DNA of 64,000 nt from Burkholderiaceae bacterium (GTDB lineage Bacteria > Pseudomonadota > Gammaproteobacteria > Burkholderiales > Burkholderiaceae_C). The position numbers and the translations under genes were made by a program. The notes under the pieces are model-generated. The model was given only the letters and a program-made list of their open reading frames with translations. It was not told where the DNA came from and did no database searches. The stretch covers positions 82,422 through 146,421 of the forward strand of contig JAIESX010000020.1 of NCBI GenBank assembly GCA_019745555.1, given 5' to 3'. Shown piece by piece: positions 36,715 through 46,225 of the stretch (the stretch's first letter is position 1; every line of letters begins with the position of its first letter).

Positions 36715-37550
36715 GGTTGCAGCTCCTTGGGCTGGGTAGGGGTGATGGGGGGATGGGGCAGGCGGGCCTCTGGAATGCCGTTGACCGGCACTGCAGCGGG
36801 GCGATGGGCATACAGCTCGGAGACGGCGCCGGCGTTCAGATCGGCAGGGCTGCCTTCAAACACCACCCGGCCCTGCTGCAGGCCGACAATGCGGTCGGCA
36901 TAGCGGCGCGCCAGCTCCACCTGGTGCAGGCTGACGATGGCCGTCAGGCCGTCCTTCTTGCAGATGCCGTGCAGCAGGTTGAGCACGTCCTCGGCCGTGG
37001 CCGGGTCCAGGCTGGCCACGGGCTCATCGGCCAGCAGCAGGCGCGGGCGCTGCACCAGGGCGCGGGCAATGCCCACGCGTTGCTGCTGCCCGCCCGACAG
37101 CGTGTCTGCACGTGCCAGCGCCTTGGGCAGCAGGCCCACGCGGTCGATCACGGCCAGCGCGGCAAGCTTCTCCTCACGGCGCCAGGGCAGCAGCGTGCCC
37201 AGCAAGCTGCGGCTGGCGAGCCGACCGATGAGCACGTTGTCCAGCACCGACAGCCGGCCGATCAGATGGTGCTGCTGGAACACCATACCGCAGCGGCGGC
37301 GGTGCTCGCGCAGATGGCGCCCGAAGAGGCCCGTGGCCGGCAGGTCCGGCACCACTACCTCCCCGCCCGTGGGCCGGACCAGGCCGTTGATGCTGCGCAG
37401 CAGCGTGGACTTGCCGGCTCCCGAGGCGCCGAGCAGCACAAGAAACTCCCCCGGCCGCACCTGCAGGCTCGTGCTGTGCAGGGCCACATGGCCGTCAGGG
37501 TAGGTGACGGAAACATTGCGCAAGGCAAGCAGGGCTTCGGTTGGTGGCAT
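36708..37550 (-). CDS. ptxA: Phosphite ABC transporter ATPase PtxA
   Basis: 280 aa PhnC-type ATPase. Walker A GASGAGKSTLLRSINGL near residue 39, Q-loop VFQQHHLIGRLSV, signature LSGGQQQRVGIARALVQ near 148 and Walker B LLLADEPVASLDPA are all present. It is the first gene of the ptxABCD operon and ends in a 7-bp overlap with ptxB. It powers phosphite uptake. A divergent LysR gene starts 166 bp upstream. Confidence 0.88.
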   Translation of the reverse strand: MPPTEALLALRNVSVTYPDGHVALHSTSLQVRPGEFLVLLGASGAGKSTLLRSINGLVRPTGGEVVVPDLPATGLFGRHLREHRRRCGMVFQQHHLIGRLSVLDNVLIGRLASRSLLGTLLPWRREEKLAALAVIDRVGLLPKALARADTLSGGQQQRVGIARALVQRPRLLLADEPVASLDPATAEDVLNLLHGICKKDGLTAIVSLHQVELARRYADRIVGLQQGRVVFEGSPADLNAGAVSELYAHRPAAVPVNGIPEARLPHPPITPTQPKELQPC

Positions 37551-37701
37551 GGCGGTTTCTCGTGGGTGGTGTTCCGAGGCTCCGCGCCGTCCCCGGTCAG
37601 GGCCGGCGCGGAGTGCGCTTGCTTCCCGTGGGAGGCAGCGCCAGTTTGCGCAGGCAAGGTGTCATCCAAATGAAACTTGCCTGTCTCAGAATGAAGTCAT
37701 C

Positions 37702-37718
37702 CATAGGTCGCATCTATG
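37702..37718. promoter_or_regulatory. LysR-type dyad at the ptxE start
   Basis: CATAG-N7-CTATG (37702-37718) contains a T-N11-A LysR box and overlaps the ptxE start codon (37716-37718). It is in the divergent ptxA-ptxE gap and fits an autoregulatory site. GTCATCC also occurs twice in the gap (37661, 37697). I see no clear Pho box. Confidence 0.45.
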
Positions 37719-38618
37719 TCAGGACTCAGTCTTCTTGCCGCGCTCAAGGCCTTCGACGCCACCGCCCGCTGGGGCAGCATGACGGCCGCCGCCCGCGCGC
37801 TGGAACTGCAGCAGCCCACCGTCTCGGCGCACATCCAGCGGCTGGAGCAGGAATACGGCGTCGAGCTGCTGTACCGGCGCGGGCGCCGGCTGGAGCTCAC
37901 GGCCTTCGGTCGCGCGCTGCTCGATCACACCCGCCGCGCCTTCAGCGCCGAGGAAGATGCCCATGCCCTGCTGGCCGCGGCGCGCAGCCGCTATGCCGGG
38001 CGCCTGGTCGTGCATGCCATCGGGCCGTACAACGTCGTGCCCATCCTCAAGGCCTATGCCCAGGCCTATCCCCAGGTCAGCGTGGCCGTGGGCGTGGGAG
38101 ATTCACGCACCATCACCGCCAAGATCTGTGATTACCAGGGCGATGTGGGCCTGGTGCTCAACCATGTAGACGCCGAGGGACTGCACAGCATGCCCTACCG
38201 CGTGCAGAACCTCGTGGTCTTCGCGCCTGTGGCGCACCCGCTGGCCCAGCGCGGTGCCATCTCCATCCATGACCTGCAGGGTCAGCGCTTCGTCATCCGT
38301 GAGGAAGGCTCCACCACCCGCCGCGTCTTCGAACAGGAACTGGCCGGCCGCGGCATCCAGATTTACAACGCACTGGAGATGGGCAGCCGCGAAGCCGTGC
38401 GCGAGGCCGTGGCCCAGGGCCTGGGGCTGGGCGTGGTGGCAGAGACTGCCTACGTGCCCGACCCGCGGCTGGTCAAGCTGCGGCTGACCGACAGCGCCAT
38501 GTGCACCCGCGTGCACATCATCTGCCGCGCAGAGCGCAGGCAGTCGCCCCTGATCGCCGCCTTCTACGAAGAAGCCGCCCGGCTTGCATCCCAGCTGTCC
38601 ACGGGCGAGCCGCCATGA
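37716..38618 (+). CDS. ptxE: LysR-family regulator, PtxE-like
   Basis: 300 aa. The N-terminal winged helix-turn-helix is LLAALKAFDATARWGSMTAAARALELQQPTVSAHIQRLEQEYG (residues about 5-47), and the effector-binding domain follows. Its position divergent from ptxABCD, and the known presence of a LysR regulator (PtxE) in phosphite operons, suggest it activates phosphite genes. In the classical operon the regulator lies downstream, so the symbol is assigned by context. Confidence 0.75.
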   Translation: MSGLSLLAALKAFDATARWGSMTAAARALELQQPTVSAHIQRLEQEYGVELLYRRGRRLELTAFGRALLDHTRRAFSAEEDAHALLAAARSRYAGRLVVHAIGPYNVVPILKAYAQAYPQVSVAVGVGDSRTITAKICDYQGDVGLVLNHVDAEGLHSMPYRVQNLVVFAPVAHPLAQRGAISIHDLQGQRFVIREEGSTTRRVFEQELAGRGIQIYNALEMGSREAVREAVAQGLGLGVVAETAYVPDPRLVKLRLTDSAMCTRVHIICRAERRQSPLIAAFYEEAARLASQLSTGEPP

Positions 38619-38746
38619 ACACCACCACGCGCAGCCCGGCTTGCGGCGCGTGAGACTGCACAGGTCTTGCATTGGCTGGGGGGGGCTGGCCACGGTATCC
38701 GTTAAATTCGGGCCATAGCCCCTCCATGGCGCCACCACATTCCCCC

Positions 38747-39682
38747 ATGTCCGACCCCAGTGATTTCAGCGCCGACAGCGCGGTCTACAAGACCCTGCTG
38801 GAGTCCACCCGCGCCATCCCCTGGAAGATCGACTGGGCCACCATGCGCTTCGCCTACATCGGCCCGCAGATCGAGGCCCTGCTGGGCTGGTCGCAGGACA
38901 GCTGGGTCAGCGTGGAAGACTGGGCCGCGCGCATGCACCCGGAAGACCGCGAGCGCGTGGTGAATTTCTGCGTGGCGCAATCGAAATGCGGCGTGGACCA
39001 CGAGGCCGACTACCGCGCGCTCACCAAGGACAAGGGCTACGTCTGGATCCGCGACGTGGTGCACGTGGTGCGCAATGCCGCGGGCGAGGTGGAGGCCCTC
39101 GTGGGCTTCATGTTCGACATCAGCGAACGCAAGAAGACCGAAGAGAAACTCGTCGCCCTGCAGCACGAGCTGGAGGCCCTGTCCTTCAAGGACGGCCTGA
39201 CCGGCATCGCCAACCGCCGCCAGTTCGACGCCAGCCTGGAGCGCGAATGGGCGCAGGCCAGCCGCGACCACACGCCCCTGTCCCTGCTCATGCTGGATGT
39301 GGATCTCTTCAAGCAGTACAACGACCTCTATGGCCACCTGCAGGGCGACAGCTGCCTGATCACCATCGCCCAGGTCCTGGGCCAGGCGGCGGTGCGGCCG
39401 CGTGACGTGGTGGCGCGCTTCGGCGGCGAAGAGTTCGTCATCCTGCTGCCCGAGACCGACGCCCAGGGCGCACGCGAGGTGGCCGAACGCTGTCAGCGCC
39501 TCATCGCCGAACAGGCCCTGGAGCACAAGCTCTCGCCCCACGGCCAGCGCGTGACGCTGAGCGTCGGCATGGGCACCGCGATGCCGGGCGAGTCGCCGTC
39601 CCACGGCGAGCTGCTGCAGGCCGTGGACCGGCAGCTCTACGCCGCCAAGCAGAAGGGGCGCAACCGGATCGAGGGCGGTTGA
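38747..39682 (+). CDS. Diguanylate cyclase with PAS sensor domain
   Basis: 311 aa from ATG 38747; ATG 38726 would add seven residues. A PAS_3-type domain spans about 25-125 and ends in the FMFDISERKKTEEKL linker. The GGDEF domain (about 145-308) has an intact active site GGEEF at 226-230, which makes cyclic-di-GMP, and an inhibitory I-site RPRD at 217-220, five residues upstream. There is no transmembrane helix, so it senses a cytoplasmic signal. It is on the same strand as ptxE, 128 bp downstream. The window also holds an HD-GYP protein that would degrade the product. Confidence 0.9.
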   Translation: MSDPSDFSADSAVYKTLLESTRAIPWKIDWATMRFAYIGPQIEALLGWSQDSWVSVEDWAARMHPEDRERVVNFCVAQSKCGVDHEADYRALTKDKGYVWIRDVVHVVRNAAGEVEALVGFMFDISERKKTEEKLVALQHELEALSFKDGLTGIANRRQFDASLEREWAQASRDHTPLSLLMLDVDLFKQYNDLYGHLQGDSCLITIAQVLGQAAVRPRDVVARFGGEEFVILLPETDAQGAREVAERCQRLIAEQALEHKLSPHGQRVTLSVGMGTAMPGESPSHGELLQAVDRQLYAAKQKGRNRIEGG

Positions 39683-39723
39683 GCACCGGGCAGCTCCACA
39701 CAGCCCTGTGCAAAATGGGCCCC

Positions 39724-40014
39724 ATGACCCACACCGTCCAGCACCAGGAAGCCGGCTCGAAAGGCGCCTTCTTCATCGCCCGCCCCGAGGGCGGCCACCT
39801 CGCCGAGATGACCTACAGCCGGGCCAACCCCACGCTGATCATCATCGACCACACCGACGTCGACCCCTCCCTCACCGGCCAGGGCATAGGCCGCAAGCTG
39901 CTGGATGCGCTGGTGGCCTGGGCGCGCGAGACGAAGACCAAGGTCATGCCGCTGTGTCCCTATGCCAAGGCGCAGTTTGGCAAGGATGCGTCGATACGGG
40001 ATGTGTTGATGTGA
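39724..40014 (+). CDS. Small GNAT-type acetyltransferase (YjdJ-like)
   Basis: 96 aa from ATG 39724; ATG 39715 is an alternative. Short GNAT fold: an acetyl-CoA loop GQGIGRKLLDALV at about residues 59-71 and a C-terminal VMPLCPYAKAQFGKD as in the YjdJ family. Substrate unknown. It is 41 bp after the cyclase gene and may be cotranscribed with it. It borders the decayed region with the cassette. Confidence 0.8.
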   Translation: MTHTVQHQEAGSKGAFFIARPEGGHLAEMTYSRANPTLIIIDHTDVDPSLTGQGIGRKLLDALVAWARETKTKVMPLCPYAKAQFGKDASIRDVLM

Positions 40015-40393
40015 TCCCGCTTGCTGCGATGACGAGCGGCTGAATGGCTGGTTGAGTGAAGCCGCCATTTGCACTTGCTAGGCGTAGGACTGCATAAGGC
40101 TGATTGCCGCCGTTCGATTTTCTGGGCACTAATGGCCGTTCGTTCCGAAAGCGCTCATCCAAGAGGAGGCCAGAAATGTTGTCCTATGCCCCTTTCGGGG
40201 GATATTTCTCTCGGGCCAGGCTCCCTAGAATCTGACCAGAATCCTGCGTGGTTTATCGGTTTCATTTATACCTGTACAAACGGCCACGAGACTTGAGATT
40301 TCTTCAATGCTGACAGGTATTTAGGGTGGATCCAATGGACGGTTTATCACGCAGGCGCCGTTTTATTTCGCAGGTTTTGCGATGTACATCACG
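40015..40393. other. Non-coding, visibly less GC-rich gap before the cassette
   Basis: 379 bp with no gene I can support. Open frames here lack ribosome binding sites and family features. The base composition is clearly less GC-rich than the neighbouring genes, and a small CCCC-TTTC-GGGG hairpin lies near 40190. It looks like decayed or foreign DNA. No integrase gene or attI site can be recognised. Confidence 0.5.
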
Positions 40394-40759
40394 TTAGACC
40401 TCACGGAATGCACGCTCTTCGGAACTGGTCGAGAACCAAGCTAGCCATGCTCCTAGTGGCAACGCTTCTGCTTTGTCTCTTCTTTCTGTCGTGGTTCATG
40501 CAAACGGTGTGGCTCTCGTCGCTCGCAAGAGACAACAGCCTCGGAACCGCAGTGTGGGCGTACTCCCAGCTTGGCTGCGCATTCCTCCTCGCGGCGTTTG
40601 GGGTTTACGTCGGGGTTCGGCTGTGGAAGGCCGGCGGGAGCGCGTCGTGAGGTCTAACAGGTCGTTCGACTCGGACACGCACCGGCAGGGCGCCGCGAGG
40701 CGTGCTGGTGAGCTTACGCCTCGCGGCGCCCTGCCGGTGCGTGCCGGTCAACTCCAACG
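40394..40759 (+). mobile_element. Lone integron-type gene cassette (366 bp)
   Basis: The left boundary is G|TTAGACC (G at 40393) and the right boundary is CCAACG|TTCAGG (G at 40759). If the cassette is circularised, its attC right end becomes GTTAGAC, the exact complement of its left box GTCTAAC (40652-40658). That is what an excised cassette should show. It contains one short ORF in the orientation usual for cassettes. The target would have been ...CACG|TTCAGGG. No intI or second cassette is in the window, so insertion at a secondary site is likely. Confidence 0.75.
40408..40650 (+). CDS. Cassette-encoded small membrane protein
   Basis: 80 aa starting 14 bp inside the cassette, with only a weak ribosome binding site (CACGG), as is common in cassettes. 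Two hydrophobic helices are predicted by eye, at about residues 12-33 and 47-70. It ends in a small basic tail just before the attC site. I recognise no family. Cassette proteins are often accessory stress or resistance factors, but nothing here shows it. Confidence 0.6.
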   Translation: MHALRNWSRTKLAMLLVATLLLCLFFLSWFMQTVWLSSLARDNSLGTAVWAYSQLGCAFLLAAFGVYVGVRLWKAGGSAS

Positions 40760-40765
40760 TTCAGG
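40652..40765 (+). repeat. attC recombination site (59-base element)
   Basis: It starts with GTCTAACAGGTCGTTCGAC, strongly like the left end of aadA-type attC sites, and ends with ACTCCAACGTTCAGG. Between them is a perfect 27-bp inverted repeat (40676-40702 with 40717-40743) around a 14-nt loop. The hairpin is more perfect than in many attC sites, which usually have bulges. The last six bases come from the flank, not the cassette. Confidence 0.75.
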
Positions 40766-40913
40766 GCCTGTTCCCCGTCGGACCAGGTGACCGCTATGTG
40801 ACCGAATCAGGACGGTCAGGATTCCGTAGCAACCGACCGTAATCGCTGCATACCAGCTGTCGTTTAGACAAGTCTGAACTTCCGCTTTGGGGGAGAAAGC
40901 TGAAACCGACTGA

Positions 40914-40949
40914 GCAACAAAAAGCCGCCCTAAGGCGGCTTTTTGTTGC
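40914..40949. terminator. Terminator of htpG
   Basis: GCAACAAAAAGCCGCC (40914-40929), loop CTAA, exact complement 40934-40949. On the minus strand it is 14 bp after the htpG stop, with TTTTTGTTG after the GC core. It is strong, and symmetric enough to work in both directions. Confidence 0.9.
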
Positions 40950-40963
40950 AGCGCGGAAGTTGC

Positions 40964-42913
<1,950 letters not shown>

Positions 42914-43023
42914 AGCTTTTCGGATCGTGACAAACAGCGGCCAGGCGCCGGCGGCGCCGCAGAAAACCGGGAATTATGGGCGGGGGCCGGGGTTTCAAGG
43001 CCCGGCCGCCGAGGAGGGGCGGC

Positions 43024-43938
43024 TCAGAACTTCTCGTGCGGCGCCAGGTAGCGCCACTGGCCCACGGGCAGCCGGCCCAGCATGACGCGGCCGATGCGCA
43101 CGCGCTTCAGGCCCACGACCTTGAGGCCGACGAGTTCGCACATGCGGCGGATCTGGCGCTTCTTGCCTTCGGTCAGCACAAAGCGCAGCTGCTCGGGGTT
43201 CTCCCAGTCCACCCTGGCGGGCTTGAGGGCTTGGCCGTCCAGGCTCAGGCCGTGGCGCAGCTTGGCCAGCATGGCGGGCGGGAAGACGGCCTGCACATTG
43301 GTGGAGACGGGGTCTTTTTCATCGATGGTCTGCAGCTCGCTGGGCGCGCTGGCGGCGGCGGGCGTACCCAGGTAGACCACGCGCACCAGGTATTCCTTTT
43401 CCATCGTCGAGTCTTCGCCGATGAGCTGGCGCGCGATGCGGCCGTCCTGCGTGAGGACCAGCAGGCCGGTGGAGTCGATGTCCAGCCGCCCGCAAGGCGC
43501 CAGGCCCTTGAGCTGGCTGCCGTTGAAGCGGATGGGCGCGCGGTCGTCGCGCCAGCGGTTCTGCGCCTGCACCAGCACCACGGCGGGTTCGTGCCCGTCC
43601 TCGGCCTGGCCGCTGACGTAGCCGATGGGTTTGTTGAGCAGGATGGTGACCTGGGTGGCCTGCTGGTTCTGGGCCTGCTTGTCGATCTCGATGCGGTCGG
43701 TGGGCAGCACCTGCTGGCCCATCTCGGCCACCTGGCCGTTGACCTTGACCCAGCCGTTCTCCACCCAGGCGTCGGCCTCGCGGCGCGAGCACAGGCCCAG
43801 CTCGGCCATGCGCTTGTTGATGCGGCTGGTGGCCGCGCTGCCGGCGGGCGCACCGGGCCTGGGGGCGGCGGCGCCCTCGGGGCGCGGCGCGCGGCGCAGG
43901 GGGCCGGCGGGTTTGCCGGGCGGGAAGTCGTTGCTCAT
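43024..43938 (-). CDS. rRNA pseudouridine synthase, RsuA/RluB/RluF family
   Basis: 304 aa. An N-terminal proline- and alanine-rich tail of about 35 residues is followed by an S4 RNA-binding domain (about 38-95, RINKRMAELGLCSRREADAWVENGWVKVNG). The catalytic domain has CGRLDIDSTGLLVLTQDG with the catalytic Asp near 153. The C-terminal part (QIRRMCELVGLKVVGLKRVRIGRVMLGRLPVGQWR) resembles RluF, which modifies 23S rRNA U2604, more than RluB. The exact target is not certain. Confidence 0.88.
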   Translation of the reverse strand: MSNDFPPGKPAGPLRRAPRPEGAAAPRPGAPAGSAATSRINKRMAELGLCSRREADAWVENGWVKVNGQVAEMGQQVLPTDRIEIDKQAQNQQATQVTILLNKPIGYVSGQAEDGHEPAVVLVQAQNRWRDDRAPIRFNGSQLKGLAPCGRLDIDSTGLLVLTQDGRIARQLIGEDSTMEKEYLVRVVYLGTPAAASAPSELQTIDEKDPVSTNVQAVFPPAMLAKLRHGLSLDGQALKPARVDWENPEQLRFVLTEGKKRQIRRMCELVGLKVVGLKRVRIGRVMLGRLPVGQWRYLAPHEKF

Positions 43939-43966
43939 GGGGAACCGATTGTAGGTTCCCGCTCAC

Positions 43967-44545
43967 TTATGGCTGCTTTCCGAAATGCGCTAGGAAGTGC
44001 GCCATGTCGTCGAGCTGATCGTCGTTGAAGCCACGCAGGGCGTTGGTCATGACGGTGTCGCGGCCGGGGCCGGGCTTGTCGCGGTATTCGAGCATGACCT
44101 CGCGCAGGAAAGCTTCCTGCTGGCCGGCCAGGCGCGGCACCTGCTCGCGGCCCTGGTAGGTCGGCAGGTGGCAGCTGCCGCACAGGCTCTGCGCCGCCAG
44201 CTCCTTGCCGCGCTGGTAGCGCGCCGCGTCCACCGCCCCGGGCATGGGCGCCGGCTTCTGGGCGGCGAAGTACTGCGCCAGCGCGATCAGGTCCGGGTCG
44301 CTCAGGCCGTCGAGCACGCCCTTCATCGTGGGGATGTCGCGCAGGCCTTCGCGGATGAGCACGAGCTGGTTCTCCACGAAGATCCTGGGCTGGCCGGCCA
44401 GCGAGGGGATCTGCGGGTTCTGCGAGTTGCCCTGCGGGCCGTGGCAGGCCACGCAGAGCTCGAGCCGTGCGGGCTGCTGGGCCTGGGCGTGCAGGCCGGT
44501 GAGGAGCAGCAGGGCGGCGAGGAGGGAGCGGGGAGTGATCTTCAT
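43967..44545 (-). CDS. Di-heme cytochrome c (c4-like)
   Basis: 192 aa with signal peptide MKITPRSLLAALLLLTGLHAQAQ. Two heme motifs are present: CVACHGPQGNS near residue 31 and CGSCHLPTYQG near 121, in two similar halves each with SLAGQP or RLAGQQ. It is a periplasmic electron carrier. It lies just downstream of the quinoprotein gene at 44612-45886, from which a terminator-like hairpin separates it. It is the likely electron acceptor for that enzyme. No ribosome binding site is obvious at its start. Confidence 0.88.
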   Translation of the reverse strand: MKITPRSLLAALLLLTGLHAQAQQPARLELCVACHGPQGNSQNPQIPSLAGQPRIFVENQLVLIREGLRDIPTMKGVLDGLSDPDLIALAQYFAAQKPAPMPGAVDAARYQRGKELAAQSLCGSCHLPTYQGREQVPRLAGQQEAFLREVMLEYRDKPGPGRDTVMTNALRGFNDDQLDDMAHFLAHFGKQP

Positions 44546-44560
44546 GGCAGGAGCTTGAGG

Positions 44561-44591
44561 AAAAAAAGCAGGGCCCTCTCGGGCCCTGCTT
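44561..44591 (-). terminator. Terminator-like hairpin between quinoprotein gene 1 and its cytochrome gene
   Basis: On the minus strand, AAGCAGGGCCC, loop GAGA, GGGCCCTGCTT and then seven Ts. The T-run ends 15 bp before the cytochrome ATG (44545) and the stem starts 20 bp after the dehydrogenase stop. It is the first of three such hairpins in this locus. Confidence 0.85.
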
Positions 44592-44611
44592 ATCGGTTCA
44601 GCCGGGGCGGC

Positions 44612-45886
44612 TTACTTCGCGTAGGAGACGCGGTAGATCGCGCCGGTCTGCTCGTCGGAGACCAGCAGGGCGCCGTCGGGCATCTGCAGGAAGTAGGTCG
44701 GACGGCCCCAGAAGGTGTTGGCCGCAGGGTCGGCGAAGCCGGTCATGAAGGGCGTGACCGTGGCGCCGCTGCCGTCGGGGTTGGCGGTGATTGCCACCAC
44801 GTCGAAGCCGAACTTGGTGCTGCGGTTCCACGAGCCCTTGCGTGCCAGGAAGATGGCGTTCTTGAACACGGGCGGGAACATGTTGCCGGTGTAGAAGTGC
44901 ACGCCCATGGCCGCGGCGTGCGGGCCCACGGTGGTGACGGGCAGGGTCACGCCCTCACAGGGGTTGGCCTTCTTCACGTCCGGATCGGCCACGCCCTTGG
45001 CATGGCAGTAGGGGAAGCCGAAGAAGGGCGTGCCGCCCATGCCCAGCTTCCACCAGCTCGGCTTGGGCAGGCGGTTGAGTTCGTCCTCGGGGGTGTCGTC
45101 ACCCATCCAGTCGCGGCCGTGATCGCTGAACCAGAGTTCGCCGGTGACGGGGTGGAAGTCGAAGCCCACGGTGTTGCGCACGCCGGTGGCGATGACTTCC
45201 ATGCCCGAGCCGTCGGCGTTGTAGCGGCGGATCTGGGCGTATTCATCGGTGGGCAGGGTGCAGATGTTGCACGGTGCGCCGAAGGGCACGTAGAGCTTGC
45301 CGTCGGGCCCGAAGCGGATGTACTTCCAGTTGTGGTGCTCCAGCGGGGGCAGCTTGAAGGCGGCCGTCATGTCGACCGGGGCCACGTTGGGGTTCTTCTC
45401 GATGCCGTCGTAGCGCAGCACCTTGTCGATGGCCATCACGTAGAGGTTGCCGTTGTGGATGGTGGCGGCGGGCTGCTTGAGCTTGTCCACCACGACGCGG
45501 CTGGTGCGGCTGCTGCCGTTGTCGGTGATCTCGTAGACACGGCCCAGGCCGCGCGTGCCGCCGTAGATCTTGCCGCTTTCGCCGCGGCTGATGGCGCGGA
45601 TGCCCGGCGTGCCGGTGGACCAGACCTCGACCTTGAAGCCCGGCGGCAGGCGCAGCTTGTCCAGCGGGATCTCGGCGGCGGAGGTCACGGTGTTCTTGCC
45701 GGGCAGCGGGGCCAGGGTGGAGCTGGCCATGTTGGCGGGCATGCCCTGCTTCCAGCCGGGCTGGCCTGCGGGGGCGGCGCCCGCCGCGGGCGAGGTGGTG
45801 ACCGCAGCCGATTGCGGCGGGGTGGACTGGCAGCCGGCCAGCAGAGCGGCGAGCAACACGCCGGCGAGGGGAATGAACTTGCGCAT
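44612..45886 (-). CDS. PQQ-dependent sugar dehydrogenase-like lipoprotein (sorbosone dehydrogenase family)
   Basis: 424 aa. Its signal peptide ends in LLAGC (Cys19), so it is likely a lipoprotein. The rest is a beta-propeller of the quinoprotein sugar/sorbosone dehydrogenase type: LPPGFKVEVWSTGTPGIRAISRG near residue 80, GVRNTVGFDFHPVTGELWFSDHGRDWMGDD near 220-250 and the terminal ISDEQTGAIYRVSYAK. It would oxidise a sugar or related alcohol in the periplasm, with PQQ as cofactor by family inference. It is divergent from the second dehydrogenase gene, and a cytochrome gene is downstream. Confidence 0.82.
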   Translation of the reverse strand: MRKFIPLAGVLLAALLAGCQSTPPQSAAVTTSPAAGAAPAGQPGWKQGMPANMASSTLAPLPGKNTVTSAAEIPLDKLRLPPGFKVEVWSTGTPGIRAISRGESGKIYGGTRGLGRVYEITDNGSSRTSRVVVDKLKQPAATIHNGNLYVMAIDKVLRYDGIEKNPNVAPVDMTAAFKLPPLEHHNWKYIRFGPDGKLYVPFGAPCNICTLPTDEYAQIRRYNADGSGMEVIATGVRNTVGFDFHPVTGELWFSDHGRDWMGDDTPEDELNRLPKPSWWKLGMGGTPFFGFPYCHAKGVADPDVKKANPCEGVTLPVTTVGPHAAAMGVHFYTGNMFPPVFKNAIFLARKGSWNRSTKFGFDVVAITANPDGSGATVTPFMTGFADPAANTFWGRPTYFLQMPDGALLVSDEQTGAIYRVSYAK

Positions 45887-46225
45887 GAGGGTCTCCGTGC
45901 GGTGTAGTTGTGCAGAGCCTTGCCATGCTAGGCATGGTGCACTTTGGTTTATCTAGGGTTTCCACGGAGAGCTCATGCGCTGCGGGCACTAAGCGATATA
46001 AGCAATATTGATGAGCCTTGCGCCGATGATCGACGTGCGACGCTTTGGTGTTGATTGGTCGATGCGCTGCCTTGCGCCGAGTGTTCCAAATCGAGACACA
46101 ACAGCCCCACTGCCAACGTGACTAGCTGCAAACCGCCTTGCGCGACCGACAGGGCGTGGGCTTAATCGCCGAACCGGTGCGCCGGGCGGCGCGCCGGAAA
46201 CAGCAAGAAAACCAGAGGAGCACAC
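45887..46225. promoter_or_regulatory. Divergent gap between quinoprotein genes 1 and 2
   Basis: 339 bp with no gene I can support; it should hold the two divergent promoters. A small dyad (CCATGC-TA-GGCATGG, about 45922-45936) and an AT-rich stretch around 45990-46010 (GCGATATAAGCAATATTG) are the only marks. The right end has GAGGAG as the ribosome binding site of the gene at 46226. Confidence 0.4.

Noticed and set aside
40069..40296. A 75-codon frame in the decayed gap before the cassette
   Set aside because: TTG start, no ribosome binding site, no recognisable feature; the DNA looks degraded.
40676..40743. The perfect 27-bp inverted repeat as a terminator or insertion sequence end
   Set aside because: It has no T-run, and its flanking boxes GTCTAAC and GTT make it an attC site. 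No transposase is present.
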